This document shows positions 26,343-34,773 of a stretch of 64,000 bases of DNA, piece by piece (position 1 is the first letter of the stretch; every line of letters starts with the position of its first letter). Source of the stretch: Candidatus Iainarchaeum sp. (lineage in GTDB: Archaea > Iainarchaeota > Iainarchaeia > Iainarchaeales > JAAZKV01); NCBI GenBank assembly GCA_028691435.1, contig JAQUZG010000001.1, forward strand, positions 85,625 to 149,624, in the 5' to 3' direction. A program made the translations under genes and the position numbers. The notes beneath the pieces are model-generated. The model saw only the letters and a list, made by a program, of their open reading frames with translations, ran no database searches and was not told where the DNA came from.

Positions 26343-26637
26343 TTTTTTCCACCTCTAATTGATTTGATTTAATTATTTTTGGAATTATTTGACTAAATTT
26401 TTCTTTGTTAAAAACAATATTTTCTTCTCCAAAACAACTAATTTTATCAATGTATTCATTTGCACTATTAGAATAAATTGAATCAATCAAATTCATACAA
26501 AATACACTTTCATTTTTTGAAATCAATTCATTATTCTTAAATTCAAAACCAGTATTAATTTTTATTAAACTAGACGAGATTATTGAAATTCCAATTATTA
26601 ATCCAAGTAAAACAAACATAAATTCAATAGTATTCAT
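26323..26637 (-). CDS. Small pilin-like membrane protein
   Basis: About 104 residues: MNTIEFMFVLLGLIIGISII gives a hydrophobic N-terminal helix with Glu near the start, but almost no basic leader. The outer domain has two Cys (FCMNL and ISCFGE). ATG at 26637 is chosen because GTGTGAT lies just upstream, within the end of the previous gene. Its stop overlaps the next gene by 20 bp. Confidence 0.6.
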   Translation of the reverse strand: MNTIEFMFVLLGLIIGISIISSSLIKINTGFEFKNNELISKNESVFCMNLIDSIYSNSANEYIDKISCFGEENIVFNKEKFSQIIPKIIKSNQLEVEKSEHYIK

Positions 26638-26641
26638 TTTA

Positions 26642-27208
26642 TCACACAACTTTTAATCCAACATAACTTATTTTGTAATCTATTGGAATTTCAAAATAAG
26701 TATTCATTTTATCACCTATTTTTTTAGTCAATTTAATAGTTTTTTCAAAATTTGATGTAAAAATATAATCTATAATTGTTACTTTTTCTAAATGAGTTAT
26801 TGAAACTTTTGTAACTTTATTTAAATTTTCTTTTGTAGGTAAATTAATTTCATTTTTTAATTGATTTTCTAAAATTAAATTTTCTTTTAAAAATATTTTT
26901 TCTAAATTTTGATTAATATTTTCTTTAATTGTATCTGAATCAAAATATTGTTTAATAAATTCTTTTTGAAGTTCTTGATAAATTACATTGTCAATTTTTT
27001 CTTCAAGAATAGTTCTTTTACAATTAATTATTTCATTTATACTTAATGTGTTTTGCATTAAATTATTTTTCTCATTTATTTGTTGAAAAATAATTAATTG
27101 ATTAATTATCATTATTATAATTATAAAAAATAAAATGTAACTAAAAAGTCCCTTTTTATTTAATCTCATAATTAATTGCGTTTTATTTTCATTTTTAAAC
27201 AATTGCAT
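26642..27208 (-). CDS. Membrane protein heading the pilin-like operon
   Basis: The 188-residue protein has a basic N-terminus, then LNKKGLFSYILFFIIIIMII as the only membrane helix, and a long charged outer domain rich in Lys, Glu and Asn. This resembles the basic-leader-plus-helix layout of its neighbours. A later ATG at 27169 gives a shorter leader that would suit a class III signal better. No family is recognised. The gene is divergent from pheS. Confidence 0.6.
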   Translation of the reverse strand: MQLFKNENKTQLIMRLNKKGLFSYILFFIIIIMIINQLIIFQQINEKNNLMQNTLSINEIINCKRTILEEKIDNVIYQELQKEFIKQYFDSDTIKENINQNLEKIFLKENLILENQLKNEINLPTKENLNKVTKVSITHLEKVTIIDYIFTSNFEKTIKLTKKIGDKMNTYFEIPIDYKISYVGLKVV

Positions 27209-27333
27209 CTTTTCGTCAATCTATTAAGTTGTGACTAATTTGTTATATTTATTACTGGCTATTTAATTAGTTATTAAATGACTAATAAAAACCTTTAAAA
27301 TACCTATATTATGTATTTTCTTATAGTGGTTAA

Positions 27334-28863
27334 ATGGTAAATTATTCTAAAAAAGTTGAGGAAATACTTCATTTATCTGACTCTGTTGAAATAGATCAAA
27401 TAAAAGCACTTAGTGAAATTGAAAGAGCACTTTTAATCAATTTAACAGAAAAATTTATTGATTTAGATGATGCTGCTAATTTATCAAAGTTACCTATTGA
27501 TTCAGCAAGAAGAGCAAGTGCTTGGTTAGCTGAAAAAAAATATATGAATTTAAAAGAAAATGACAAAGAAACTTTTTTATTAACTTTAGAAGGAAAAAAA
27601 ATTGTAAAAAATGATTTTGCAGAAAATATTATGATTAAATATTTAGAAGAAAATGGCGATTCATCTTTTAACCAATTACAATCAAATGCAAATTTAACTA
27701 ATCAAGAATTTACTGTTGCACTGGGAATAAACAAAAAGAAAGCATTTATTTCAATTTCTAATGGAATTATTTCTCTAACAGGTGTGCATAAAGAAATTAA
27801 GCAAACAATTTCAAAAGAATTATTATCTCTTCTAACTTCAAAATCAAATCTAACTGATGAAGAAAAACAATTAGTTAATGAATTTTTAAAAAGAGGATTA
27901 ATTGAAAAAAAAATAATTTCTTCAAAAGAAATTTCATTAACTAAAAATGGTTTAGTTGCTAAAGAATTTTTATTAAAAAATAAAGTTGAGCGAGTTTATG
28001 ATTTAGAAGGAGAAGTTCCAAGAATTTTTATGGGAAAAAAAGCGCCTTATTTACAGTTCCTTTCTCAAATTCGTTCAAAACTTGTTGCGCTTGGATTTAA
28101 TGAAATGCCTACTCCATTAGTAGTTTCAGAATTTTATAATTTCGATGTATTATTTCAACCTCAAAATCATCCAGCACGAACTTGGTCAGATACTTATCAA
28201 TTGACTAGACCAACTGTTTCAAAACTACCTGACAAAAAAATTATTGATTCAATTAGGGCTGCTCATGAAAATGGTGGAAAAGCAAATAGTAAAGGTTGGG
28301 GATATAAGTGGGATGAAAACATAGCAAAAAAATTAATGCCTGCTGCACAAGGTACTGCACATTCTGCAAAAACAATGATTAATGACAAAGAAATGCCAAA
28401 AAAACATTTTGCAATTGCAAGGGTGTTTAGGCCCGATGTTTTAGATGCAACACACTTAATTGAATTTAATCAAATGGAAGGGTATATAGTTGGTCAAGAT
28501 TTAAATTTTAGAAATCTTCTTGGTATGCTTAAAGAATTTGCAATAGAAATTGCAGGTGCAGAGAAAGTAAAATTTTTTCCAGACTATTATCCATTCACAG
28601 AACCAAGTGTACAACTAAGTGCAAAACACCCTGATTTAGGTTGGGTGGAATTAGGTGGAGCTGGAATGTTTAGGCCAGAAATATTAAAAAACATTGGAAT
28701 TGATGGTCAAGCAATTGCTTGGGGATTTGGAATTGATAGACTTGCAATGTTTAAACTTGGAATAAAAGATATTAGATATTTATTTGCAGAAGATTTAGGC
28801 TACTTAAGAAAAGCCCCTGCTGTTATGCTTGATGATGTGAGGTCTTATTTATGCCAACACTAA
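27334..28863 (+). CDS. pheS: Phenylalanyl-tRNA synthetase alpha subunit
   Basis: The 509-residue archaeal-type alpha subunit has N-terminal winged-helix domains (residues 1-215) that bind tRNA. The class II core includes FNEMPTPLVVSEFYNFDVL, motif 2 near FAIARVFRPDVLDATH and motif 3 GFGIDRLAM. It works as an alpha2-beta2 tetramer with PheT. The next gene starts 13 bp before its stop, so the pair is translationally coupled. TTTAAAATACC about 35 bp upstream of the ATG is a likely TATA element. Confidence 0.96.
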   Translation: MVNYSKKVEEILHLSDSVEIDQIKALSEIERALLINLTEKFIDLDDAANLSKLPIDSARRASAWLAEKKYMNLKENDKETFLLTLEGKKIVKNDFAENIMIKYLEENGDSSFNQLQSNANLTNQEFTVALGINKKKAFISISNGIISLTGVHKEIKQTISKELLSLLTSKSNLTDEEKQLVNEFLKRGLIEKKIISSKEISLTKNGLVAKEFLLKNKVERVYDLEGEVPRIFMGKKAPYLQFLSQIRSKLVALGFNEMPTPLVVSEFYNFDVLFQPQNHPARTWSDTYQLTRPTVSKLPDKKIIDSIRAAHENGGKANSKGWGYKWDENIAKKLMPAAQGTAHSAKTMINDKEMPKKHFAIARVFRPDVLDATHLIEFNQMEGYIVGQDLNFRNLLGMLKEFAIEIAGAEKVKFFPDYYPFTEPSVQLSAKHPDLGWVELGGAGMFRPEILKNIGIDGQAIAWGFGIDRLAMFKLGIKDIRYLFAEDLGYLRKAPAVMLDDVRSYLCQH

Positions 28864-30512
28864 CTTTATCAAAATCAGATTTTGACAAATTACTTGGAAA
28901 AAAAACAAATCGTGATGAACTTGAAGAATTACTTGAATATGTAAAAGGTGAAATTGATTCATTAAATCAAGATGAATTAAAAGTTGATTGTAAAGAAACA
29001 AATCGACCAGATTTATGGTCAACAGAAGGAATAATTAGAGAATTAAAAGCTAGAACTGGTAAAGAAAAAGGAATAAAAAAATATGCTGTAGAAAAAGGTG
29101 ACATAAAAATTTATGTTGATAAAAATTTAGAAAAAGTTCGACCAAAAAGTGTTTGTGCAGTAGTAAAAGGAATAAAAATTACTGAAGAACTTTTAATTCA
29201 ATTAATTCAAATTCAAGAAAAAGTTTGTGAAGGATTTGGAAGAAAAAGAAAAGAAGCTGCAATGGGATTATATGATTTAGATGTAATGACTCCCCCACTT
29301 TATTATAAAGGATTTAAAGATAATGAAATTGAATTTGTTCCTCTTGATTATAAAGTTGCAATGCGACCAAGCGAAATTTTATTACAACACGATAAAGGAA
29401 AAGCATATGCTCACTTACTAAAAGATGTGCCAGTATACCCAATAATTATTGATTCAAAAAATGTTGTTGCTTCAATGCCGCCAATAATTAACTCAAATAT
29501 CACTGGAAAAGTTAGTGAAAAAACAAAAAATCTTTTTATTGAAGTAACTGGTTCAAAACAAGACTCAATTGAAACAGCACTTGAAGTTATGTGTATGGCA
29601 TTAGCTGACAGAGGTGGAAAAATTTATTCTTGTGAAGTAATATATGAAAAAGAAACAATTATTTCACCAAAATTTTTAACAAATAAAATAACTTTAACAA
29701 AATCAGAAATTGAAAAAGTTACAGGTTTAAAATTATCAAATGATGAAATAAAAGACTTGTTAGAAAAAGCAAGGTATGATGTGCAAGTAAAAGGTTATGA
29801 TTTTATTTGTGAATATCCAGCATATAGATTAGATATTTTTCAAGCAGTTGATGTTATTGAAGATCTATTAATTTCTTATGGTTTTAATAAAATAGAACCT
29901 CAAAAAATAGTAATGAATGTAGTTGGTAGTGAAAGAGCAGATAAAAAATATGAAGAATTTGTTAGAGCAGCATGTGTTGGTTTAGGACTACAAGAAATCC
30001 AAACTTTTAATTTAACTTCAAAAGAAATACAATGCGAAAAAATGAATTTACCAAATGAAATTGATTCATTTGTTGAAATTTCTAATCCAGTTTCAATAAA
30101 TTATCAAATTATGCGAAAGCGATTATCTCCATCGTTACTTTCATTTTTATCAAAAAATAAAAATCAAGAATTTCCACAAAATATTTTTGAAGTTGGGAAT
30201 TGTTTAGAATTAAACGAAAAAGCGGAAAATGGAGTTAATCAAAAAACAAATTTATGTGTTGCATTGACTCATTCAAATGTAAATTTCACAGAAATAAAGT
30301 CAATTTTTGTTACACTTTGTGAATATCTTGATTTAAAATACAATTTTGAAAAAATAACTGAAAAAGAAAAATCAAATTATTCATTCTTAGGTCAAAATTC
30401 AATAAAAATCAAAGTAAATGGGAAAACTGGGTATATGGGGGAAATTGATAAAAAAGTTGAAGAAAATTTTGGATTAAAAAAACCAGTTTATTTGTTTGAA
30501 TTTGAACTTTAA
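28851..30512 (+). CDS. pheT: Phenylalanyl-tRNA synthetase beta subunit
   Basis: The 553-residue archaeal/eukaryotic-type beta subunit has a B1-like start, the B3/B4 editing region (RKRKEAAMGLYDLDVMTPPL), the B5 domain and a degenerate class II core at the end. It carries the site that removes Tyr mischarged on tRNA-Phe. It is shorter than bacterial PheT because it lacks the EMAP-like insert and the C-terminal anticodon domain, as normal for archaea. Confidence 0.95.
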   Translation: MPTLTLSKSDFDKLLGKKTNRDELEELLEYVKGEIDSLNQDELKVDCKETNRPDLWSTEGIIRELKARTGKEKGIKKYAVEKGDIKIYVDKNLEKVRPKSVCAVVKGIKITEELLIQLIQIQEKVCEGFGRKRKEAAMGLYDLDVMTPPLYYKGFKDNEIEFVPLDYKVAMRPSEILLQHDKGKAYAHLLKDVPVYPIIIDSKNVVASMPPIINSNITGKVSEKTKNLFIEVTGSKQDSIETALEVMCMALADRGGKIYSCEVIYEKETIISPKFLTNKITLTKSEIEKVTGLKLSNDEIKDLLEKARYDVQVKGYDFICEYPAYRLDIFQAVDVIEDLLISYGFNKIEPQKIVMNVVGSERADKKYEEFVRAACVGLGLQEIQTFNLTSKEIQCEKMNLPNEIDSFVEISNPVSINYQIMRKRLSPSLLSFLSKNKNQEFPQNIFEVGNCLELNEKAENGVNQKTNLCVALTHSNVNFTEIKSIFVTLCEYLDLKYNFEKITEKEKSNYSFLGQNSIKIKVNGKTGYMGEIDKKVEENFGLKKPVYLFEFEL

Positions 30513-30562
30513 TTCAAAAATCAACCATTACTCCTTTTATTCTTTTTCTATTTAATTTTATT

Positions 30563-31633
30563 ATGGTAAATTTATTTGAAAAAAAAGAAATTAATTCAAT
30601 TTTAAAAGATGAACGATTTCTTTATCCTGAATATATTCCCGAAAAACTTTCTTTTAGAGAAAGTGAAATTGATGAAATAGTTTTTTGCCTTAAACCCGCA
30701 ACAGTTGGAAAAAAACCAACCAATTTATTTGTTTGTGGTGTCCCAGGAACAGGGAAAACAGTTTCTTCAAAATTTATTTTAAACGAATTAACTGAATTTT
30801 CAGATAGAATTAATTGTATGTATATTAATTGCTTTGAAACAAATTCAAAATATTCAATTTTAGCAAAAGCAACTAATCATTTTGGTTATGCTGTTCCAAT
30901 TAGAGGGATGAGTAGTGATGAAATTTTTGAAAGATTTGTAGCAGTAATAAAATCAAAAAAAATTATTCCAATTTTTGTTTTTGATGAAGCAGAACAGTTA
31001 TTAAAAGATGAATCCTCAAAAGAATTACTCTATGATTTATCGAGATTAAATGAAAAATTTGGAATTATTGCAGGGTTAGTTTTTATTTCAAATGACAATA
31101 TGTTTGTTTCATTACTTGATGATAGAGTAAGAAGTTCACTTAATCCATCCAAAATACTTTTTGAAAAGTACACAAGTCTTGAATTAAAAGAAATTTTAAA
31201 AGAGCGAAGTAAATTTGCTTTTTTTGATAATGTAATTGATGATGAAGTTATTCCACTTTGCGCAGCTCATGCATCAAAAACTGGGGATGCAAGACTTGCA
31301 ATAGGAGTTTTACTTAAAGCTGCTCGTTTAGCAGAAAAAGAAAATTCAAAAAAGATTTTGATCAAACATGTTAGAGCATCATTTTTAGAAGAAAAACCAC
31401 AAAAAATAGAAATAATTGAAAATTTATCCAATCAAGAAAAATTAATTATTGATTTGTTGAAAAAAAATAAAACTGGATTAACATCTGGAGAAATTTATGA
31501 AAAATTATCCAATGATTTTGCAGAACGAACACTTAGAACCGCACTTTCTAATCTAAATGAAAAAAATATTATTTTTGCAGAAAAATTACAAAAAGGAAAA
31601 GGATTTACTAGATTAATTAAAATTAAACAATAA
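30563..31633 (+). CDS. cdc6: Orc1/Cdc6 replication initiator
   Basis: This AAA+ origin-binding ATPase has Walker A GVPGTGKT, Walker B FVFDEAEQLL and sensor motifs. A winged-helix domain at the end (about residues 285-356, KTGLTSGEIYEKLS) would bind origin DNA. It has 356 residues, slightly short for the family. Archaeal origins often lie beside such genes, but I saw no clear origin recognition box in the flanking gaps (30513-30562 and 31634-31781). Confidence 0.93.
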   Translation: MVNLFEKKEINSILKDERFLYPEYIPEKLSFRESEIDEIVFCLKPATVGKKPTNLFVCGVPGTGKTVSSKFILNELTEFSDRINCMYINCFETNSKYSILAKATNHFGYAVPIRGMSSDEIFERFVAVIKSKKIIPIFVFDEAEQLLKDESSKELLYDLSRLNEKFGIIAGLVFISNDNMFVSLLDDRVRSSLNPSKILFEKYTSLELKEILKERSKFAFFDNVIDDEVIPLCAAHASKTGDARLAIGVLLKAARLAEKENSKKILIKHVRASFLEEKPQKIEIIENLSNQEKLIIDLLKKNKTGLTSGEIYEKLSNDFAERTLRTALSNLNEKNIIFAEKLQKGKGFTRLIKIKQ

Positions 31634-31781
31634 AATTGTTAATTTTTTAATTTATGATTATTGTTTACTTTTTTAAAAATTCTATTTAATTCTTATTTTC
31701 TAGTTTTTAATTTAAACCATACTTTTTTATATTATTTTTAGTATATTATATGTAGAGATTAGTTATCTGTTGGTGGTAAAA

Positions 31782-32999
31782 ATGGCTGAAAATGCAAATG
31801 TAAAAAATATTAAAAAGGTAAATAAAGATGTTAAACAAGTAAAAAAATCTAGTGTTTTAGTTAAAAAACAAGTTTCATCTAATGCTAAATCAGTAAAAAA
31901 AGCATTATCTCATAACAAAAAGCAAGATGAGGAAATAGAAAAATTAAAAGCAGACTTACAAAAATTAAAATCTACTGACAAAAAGAAAGTAAATTCAAAA
32001 CGAATTTCAGAATATAATCTTTTTATTAGACGACAAATTAATTCAGGGATGTCTTTTGAAAAAGCAGTTGCCCAATGGAATAAATATAAATCTCTTGAAG
32101 ATAAAACTGGTAGAAGACCATCTGCATATAATCAATTCATTGGTTCTCAAATGAGACTTGGAAAAACTATGGAAGAATCAATTGTACTTTGGAAATTAGC
32201 TAAAGAAGGAAAACTTGGTAAAAAAGGTTCAACAAGAACTATTACAAAAACAGTTATAAAAAAAGTTCCAACCGTAAAAAAAGTATTGACTCCTCCAAAA
32301 ATTCAAACAAGAACGGTAACAAAAGTTGTTGAAAAAGAACCATCTTTTGATTATTCAAAAATAAAAAATATTGTTCAATCATCAGTTGATGATATTCAAT
32401 CATCAATGCGATCATCAATTTCATCAATGGATATTTCAGTTAAATCACATTTAAAATCAGTTAATTTAATTGATGATGAAAATGTAGCAATTAATTTAGT
32501 TCAAACTTATTTTAAAGAAATTGCTAGACTTGGATTTAAAAGACAATTAACTCTTGATGAAATAATTAATCATTATTTTTATGCATTAGTTAAAGTAAGG
32601 TTGGTAAGTGAATCTAAAACTAGTATGATGACTGATGAAGAAGTTTCATTAAGATTAGTGCAATTATACTGTGCAGAAATCCCAAGACTTGGATTTAAAC
32701 GAAAACTTGATTTAGATCAAATTGTTGAAATTTATTTTTACGTTTTAAATAAACTTAAAAATAAAGAAGAATTAATTAAAAAAATAAAAACAGCTTCAAA
32801 TATTTCTCAATCAAATAGTCAAGATTCATCAAAGCAAGATTCTAATGAAAAACAATCAAATCAAAATATTGATTTAACAGTAACTGCAAAAGTAACTGCT
32901 CCAAAAGAAATGGATTCTCAATCTAACCAAAATGCGCCAATTATTAAAAAAGAAAAAACTATTGCTGAAATTCTTGAAGAATCAAGTGATATTGAATAG
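31782..32999 (+). CDS. Lys-rich protein with two kinds of internally duplicated modules
   Basis: No named family is certain. Residues 1-75 are very Lys-rich and coiled-coil-like. Module A occurs twice, at about 76-103 and 114-140, with pattern S-x-YNxFI...Q...G..xE..VxW. It resembles short HMG-box-like or chromatin-type units. Module B occurs twice, at about 231-272 and 284-326: a LVQxYxxEIxRLGFKRxL core, then an (L/I)(D/E)xI...YFY helix. A disordered Ser/Gln/Asn tail follows. The basic start and paired modules suggest a DNA-binding or scaffold protein. ATG at 31782 follows GGTGGT. It lies directly after cdc6. Confidence 0.75.
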   Translation: MAENANVKNIKKVNKDVKQVKKSSVLVKKQVSSNAKSVKKALSHNKKQDEEIEKLKADLQKLKSTDKKKVNSKRISEYNLFIRRQINSGMSFEKAVAQWNKYKSLEDKTGRRPSAYNQFIGSQMRLGKTMEESIVLWKLAKEGKLGKKGSTRTITKTVIKKVPTVKKVLTPPKIQTRTVTKVVEKEPSFDYSKIKNIVQSSVDDIQSSMRSSISSMDISVKSHLKSVNLIDDENVAINLVQTYFKEIARLGFKRQLTLDEIINHYFYALVKVRLVSESKTSMMTDEEVSLRLVQLYCAEIPRLGFKRKLDLDQIVEIYFYVLNKLKNKEELIKKIKTASNISQSNSQDSSKQDSNEKQSNQNIDLTVTAKVTAPKEMDSQSNQNAPIIKKEKTIAEILEESSDIE

Positions 33000-33046
33000 T
33001 TATAATAAATCTTTGTGTCTAAAAAACACATTGATTTTTTCATAAA

Positions 33047-33184
33047 TTAATTTTTTTTATTAAAATATTTTTCTATTTCTGTAATTTCTTTTTCTCTTTG
33101 TTTTAGTCCAAATTTAAATAATACAAAAATCATAACTAAACAAAAAATAGTTAAAACAATTAAAAAAATATCACTATAATTCAT
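33047..33184 (-). CDS. 45-residue single-pass membrane protein
   Basis: A short frame starts with ATG at 33184 and is preceded by CAGGTGAATAAT, one of the better Shine-Dalgarno sites in the window. The product has a hydrophobic helix (FLIVLTIFCLVMIFVLFKFG) and a charged tail ending EKYFNKKN. It begins 5 bp after the stop of the metallo-beta-lactamase-fold gene, so the two are probably one transcript. Function is unknown. Confidence 0.65.
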   Translation of the reverse strand: MNYSDIFLIVLTIFCLVMIFVLFKFGLKQREKEITEIEKYFNKKN

Positions 33185-33189
33185 ATTAT

Positions 33190-33873
33190 TCACCTGAAAT
33201 TTAATTTTTTACCACTGTCTAAAATTATTGGTTTTGTATTAAGTACACTTTCTTCAATTCTTTTTTTAAAATCTTTTGGATCAATTTTTGTTGTTACATT
33301 AAACATATCATATTGCATAGGAATAACTGTTTGTGGTTTTAGTATTTTTGTTACCCTAACAGCATCAATAACATCCATTGTAGTAACACTTATTGGTAAT
33401 AATGCAATATCTGCATCAACTGCTGGAAATGAATCAATCAATTTAGTTATTCCAGCATGATAAATTTTTTTATTATCCATTTCTACTACATATCCAGTAG
33501 TACAAAAACATTTTGGCGAATGTGCGATAATTGGTTTTATTTTAACATTTTTTAATTGAATTTCTTTATTTGGAATAAGTGATTTTTTTAAGTTTCTTGG
33601 AATATCAATACTATTCAAAATATAATCATTAGCTATTACTGTTGCATCATTTCTTATTGAAATTTCTTTTATTGCATCTTTATCAAAGTGTTCTTCCGTT
33701 TCATTAGTTATTAAAATTAATGAAATTTTTTTTAAATCTTCTTTCTTTACTGGAATATTTTTTTCACGTTTATAATTTGTTTTAGTTTCATTAAAAATGG
33801 GATCAATTAATATTGATTCTTTGTTATGATTTATCTTAAAAAAAGAATGACCAAAATATTGAAGCTCAACCAT
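33190..33873 (-). CDS. UlaG-like metallo-beta-lactamase-fold protein with lost metal ligands
   Basis: The fold is clear from MVELQYFGHSFFKI, ILIDPIF, the KIYHAG strand and the TMDVIDAVRVTKILKPQTVIPM segment. These match UlaG-type lactonase-like proteins. The normal T-H-x-H-x-D-H loop reads TNETEEH, HAGDT reads HAGIT, and PMHY reads PMQY. Most zinc or manganese ligands are therefore absent and catalysis of the usual kind is unlikely. The start is taken as the ATG at 33873: a longer frame upstream adds no conserved sequence. It is followed closely by a small membrane protein gene. Confidence 0.8.
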   Translation of the reverse strand: MVELQYFGHSFFKINHNKESILIDPIFNETKTNYKREKNIPVKKEDLKKISLILITNETEEHFDKDAIKEISIRNDATVIANDYILNSIDIPRNLKKSLIPNKEIQLKNVKIKPIIAHSPKCFCTTGYVVEMDNKKIYHAGITKLIDSFPAVDADIALLPISVTTMDVIDAVRVTKILKPQTVIPMQYDMFNVTTKIDPKDFKKRIEESVLNTKPIILDSGKKLNFR

Positions 33874-33982
33874 ATATACATTAAGTATGCAACTCCATTT
33901 AAACATATCATTAAATTTTATAAAAATTTTCTTTTTTTGCTCATTAATAAAATTTAATAATACTTTTATACATTATTTTGTT

Positions 33983-34768
33983 ATGAATTTTAGAAAATTA
34001 ATTTTACTATTTTTATTTTTCGTTTTTGTAAGTGCTGTTTACTCGGCAAGTTTATCACAACCAGCATATTCTATTTATCAACATGACATTGAAATTGATA
34101 TTGATATTGATGGGAATTCAGTAGTTGTTGAAAAATTTTACTTGTCTTTTCAAAATGAAAATGATAAATTAAATTTTAGAAAAAAAAGTGATGAACTTGG
34201 AACAGATTTTCAAAATTGGATTGAGTTTAATCCAGTTTTTACTTATAGCATAGGAAATAAAGATTTAGTTGAAAAAACAATTGTTGAATATTCTGATGGT
34301 GTTCAAAATTATATTAAGTTAACTTATGCTTTGACTGAACAAATTGTTTTTGAGTCAAAAGAATCAACTTTTATGAAAGAACTTGTATTAAAAACAAAAT
34401 ATTTTGATTATTTTTATGATGGTAGTTGGGTAATTCCTGATAATACAATGGTGGCGATAATTTTACCTGCGGGGGCAGAAGTTGGTGAAAATATTGAACC
34501 AAGTGCTGACATTTCTTCAGTTGGACAAAGAAAAAAAATAATTTGGAACGGGTATAAAACATCAAATAAATTAAGTTTGTCGTATGTTACTTGGAAAAAA
34601 ATTACTCCTGTAATTGATTTAACTGAATTAATTAATTTTTTAACAGGGACAACAACAGGCATAATAATTATTTTTGTTTCTTCAGTTGTTCTTGCAATAA
34701 TTTTAATTAAAAGAAAATTAATAATTAATGTAATAGAAGATTTTGTTGAAGATAATTCAAAATTTTAA
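33983..34768 (+). CDS. Secreted, membrane-anchored protein of unknown function
   Basis: About 261 residues: a signal peptide (NFRKLILLFLFFVFVSAVYS), a beta-rich outer domain of about 190 residues and a C-terminal membrane helix (TGIIIIFVSSVVLAIILI) with a short acidic tail inside. The ATG at 33983 fits the signal peptide. The outer domain has a DIEIDIDIDGNSVVVEKFY start similar to archaeal surface proteins of the DUF2207-like or secreted beta-sandwich type, which is a loose comparison. Convergent with rfcL, 5 bp apart. Confidence 0.75.
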   Translation: MNFRKLILLFLFFVFVSAVYSASLSQPAYSIYQHDIEIDIDIDGNSVVVEKFYLSFQNENDKLNFRKKSDELGTDFQNWIEFNPVFTYSIGNKDLVEKTIVEYSDGVQNYIKLTYALTEQIVFESKESTFMKELVLKTKYFDYFYDGSWVIPDNTMVAIILPAGAEVGENIEPSADISSVGQRKKIIWNGYKTSNKLSLSYVTWKKITPVIDLTELINFLTGTTTGIIIIFVSSVVLAIILIKRKLIINVIEDFVEDNSKF

Positions 34769-34773
34769 TTTTT

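Noticed and set aside
31634..31781. Possible replication origin next to cdc6
   Set aside because: I looked for origin-recognition-box-like repeats in the gaps on both sides and saw none. AT-richness is uniform across the window, so it gives no support.
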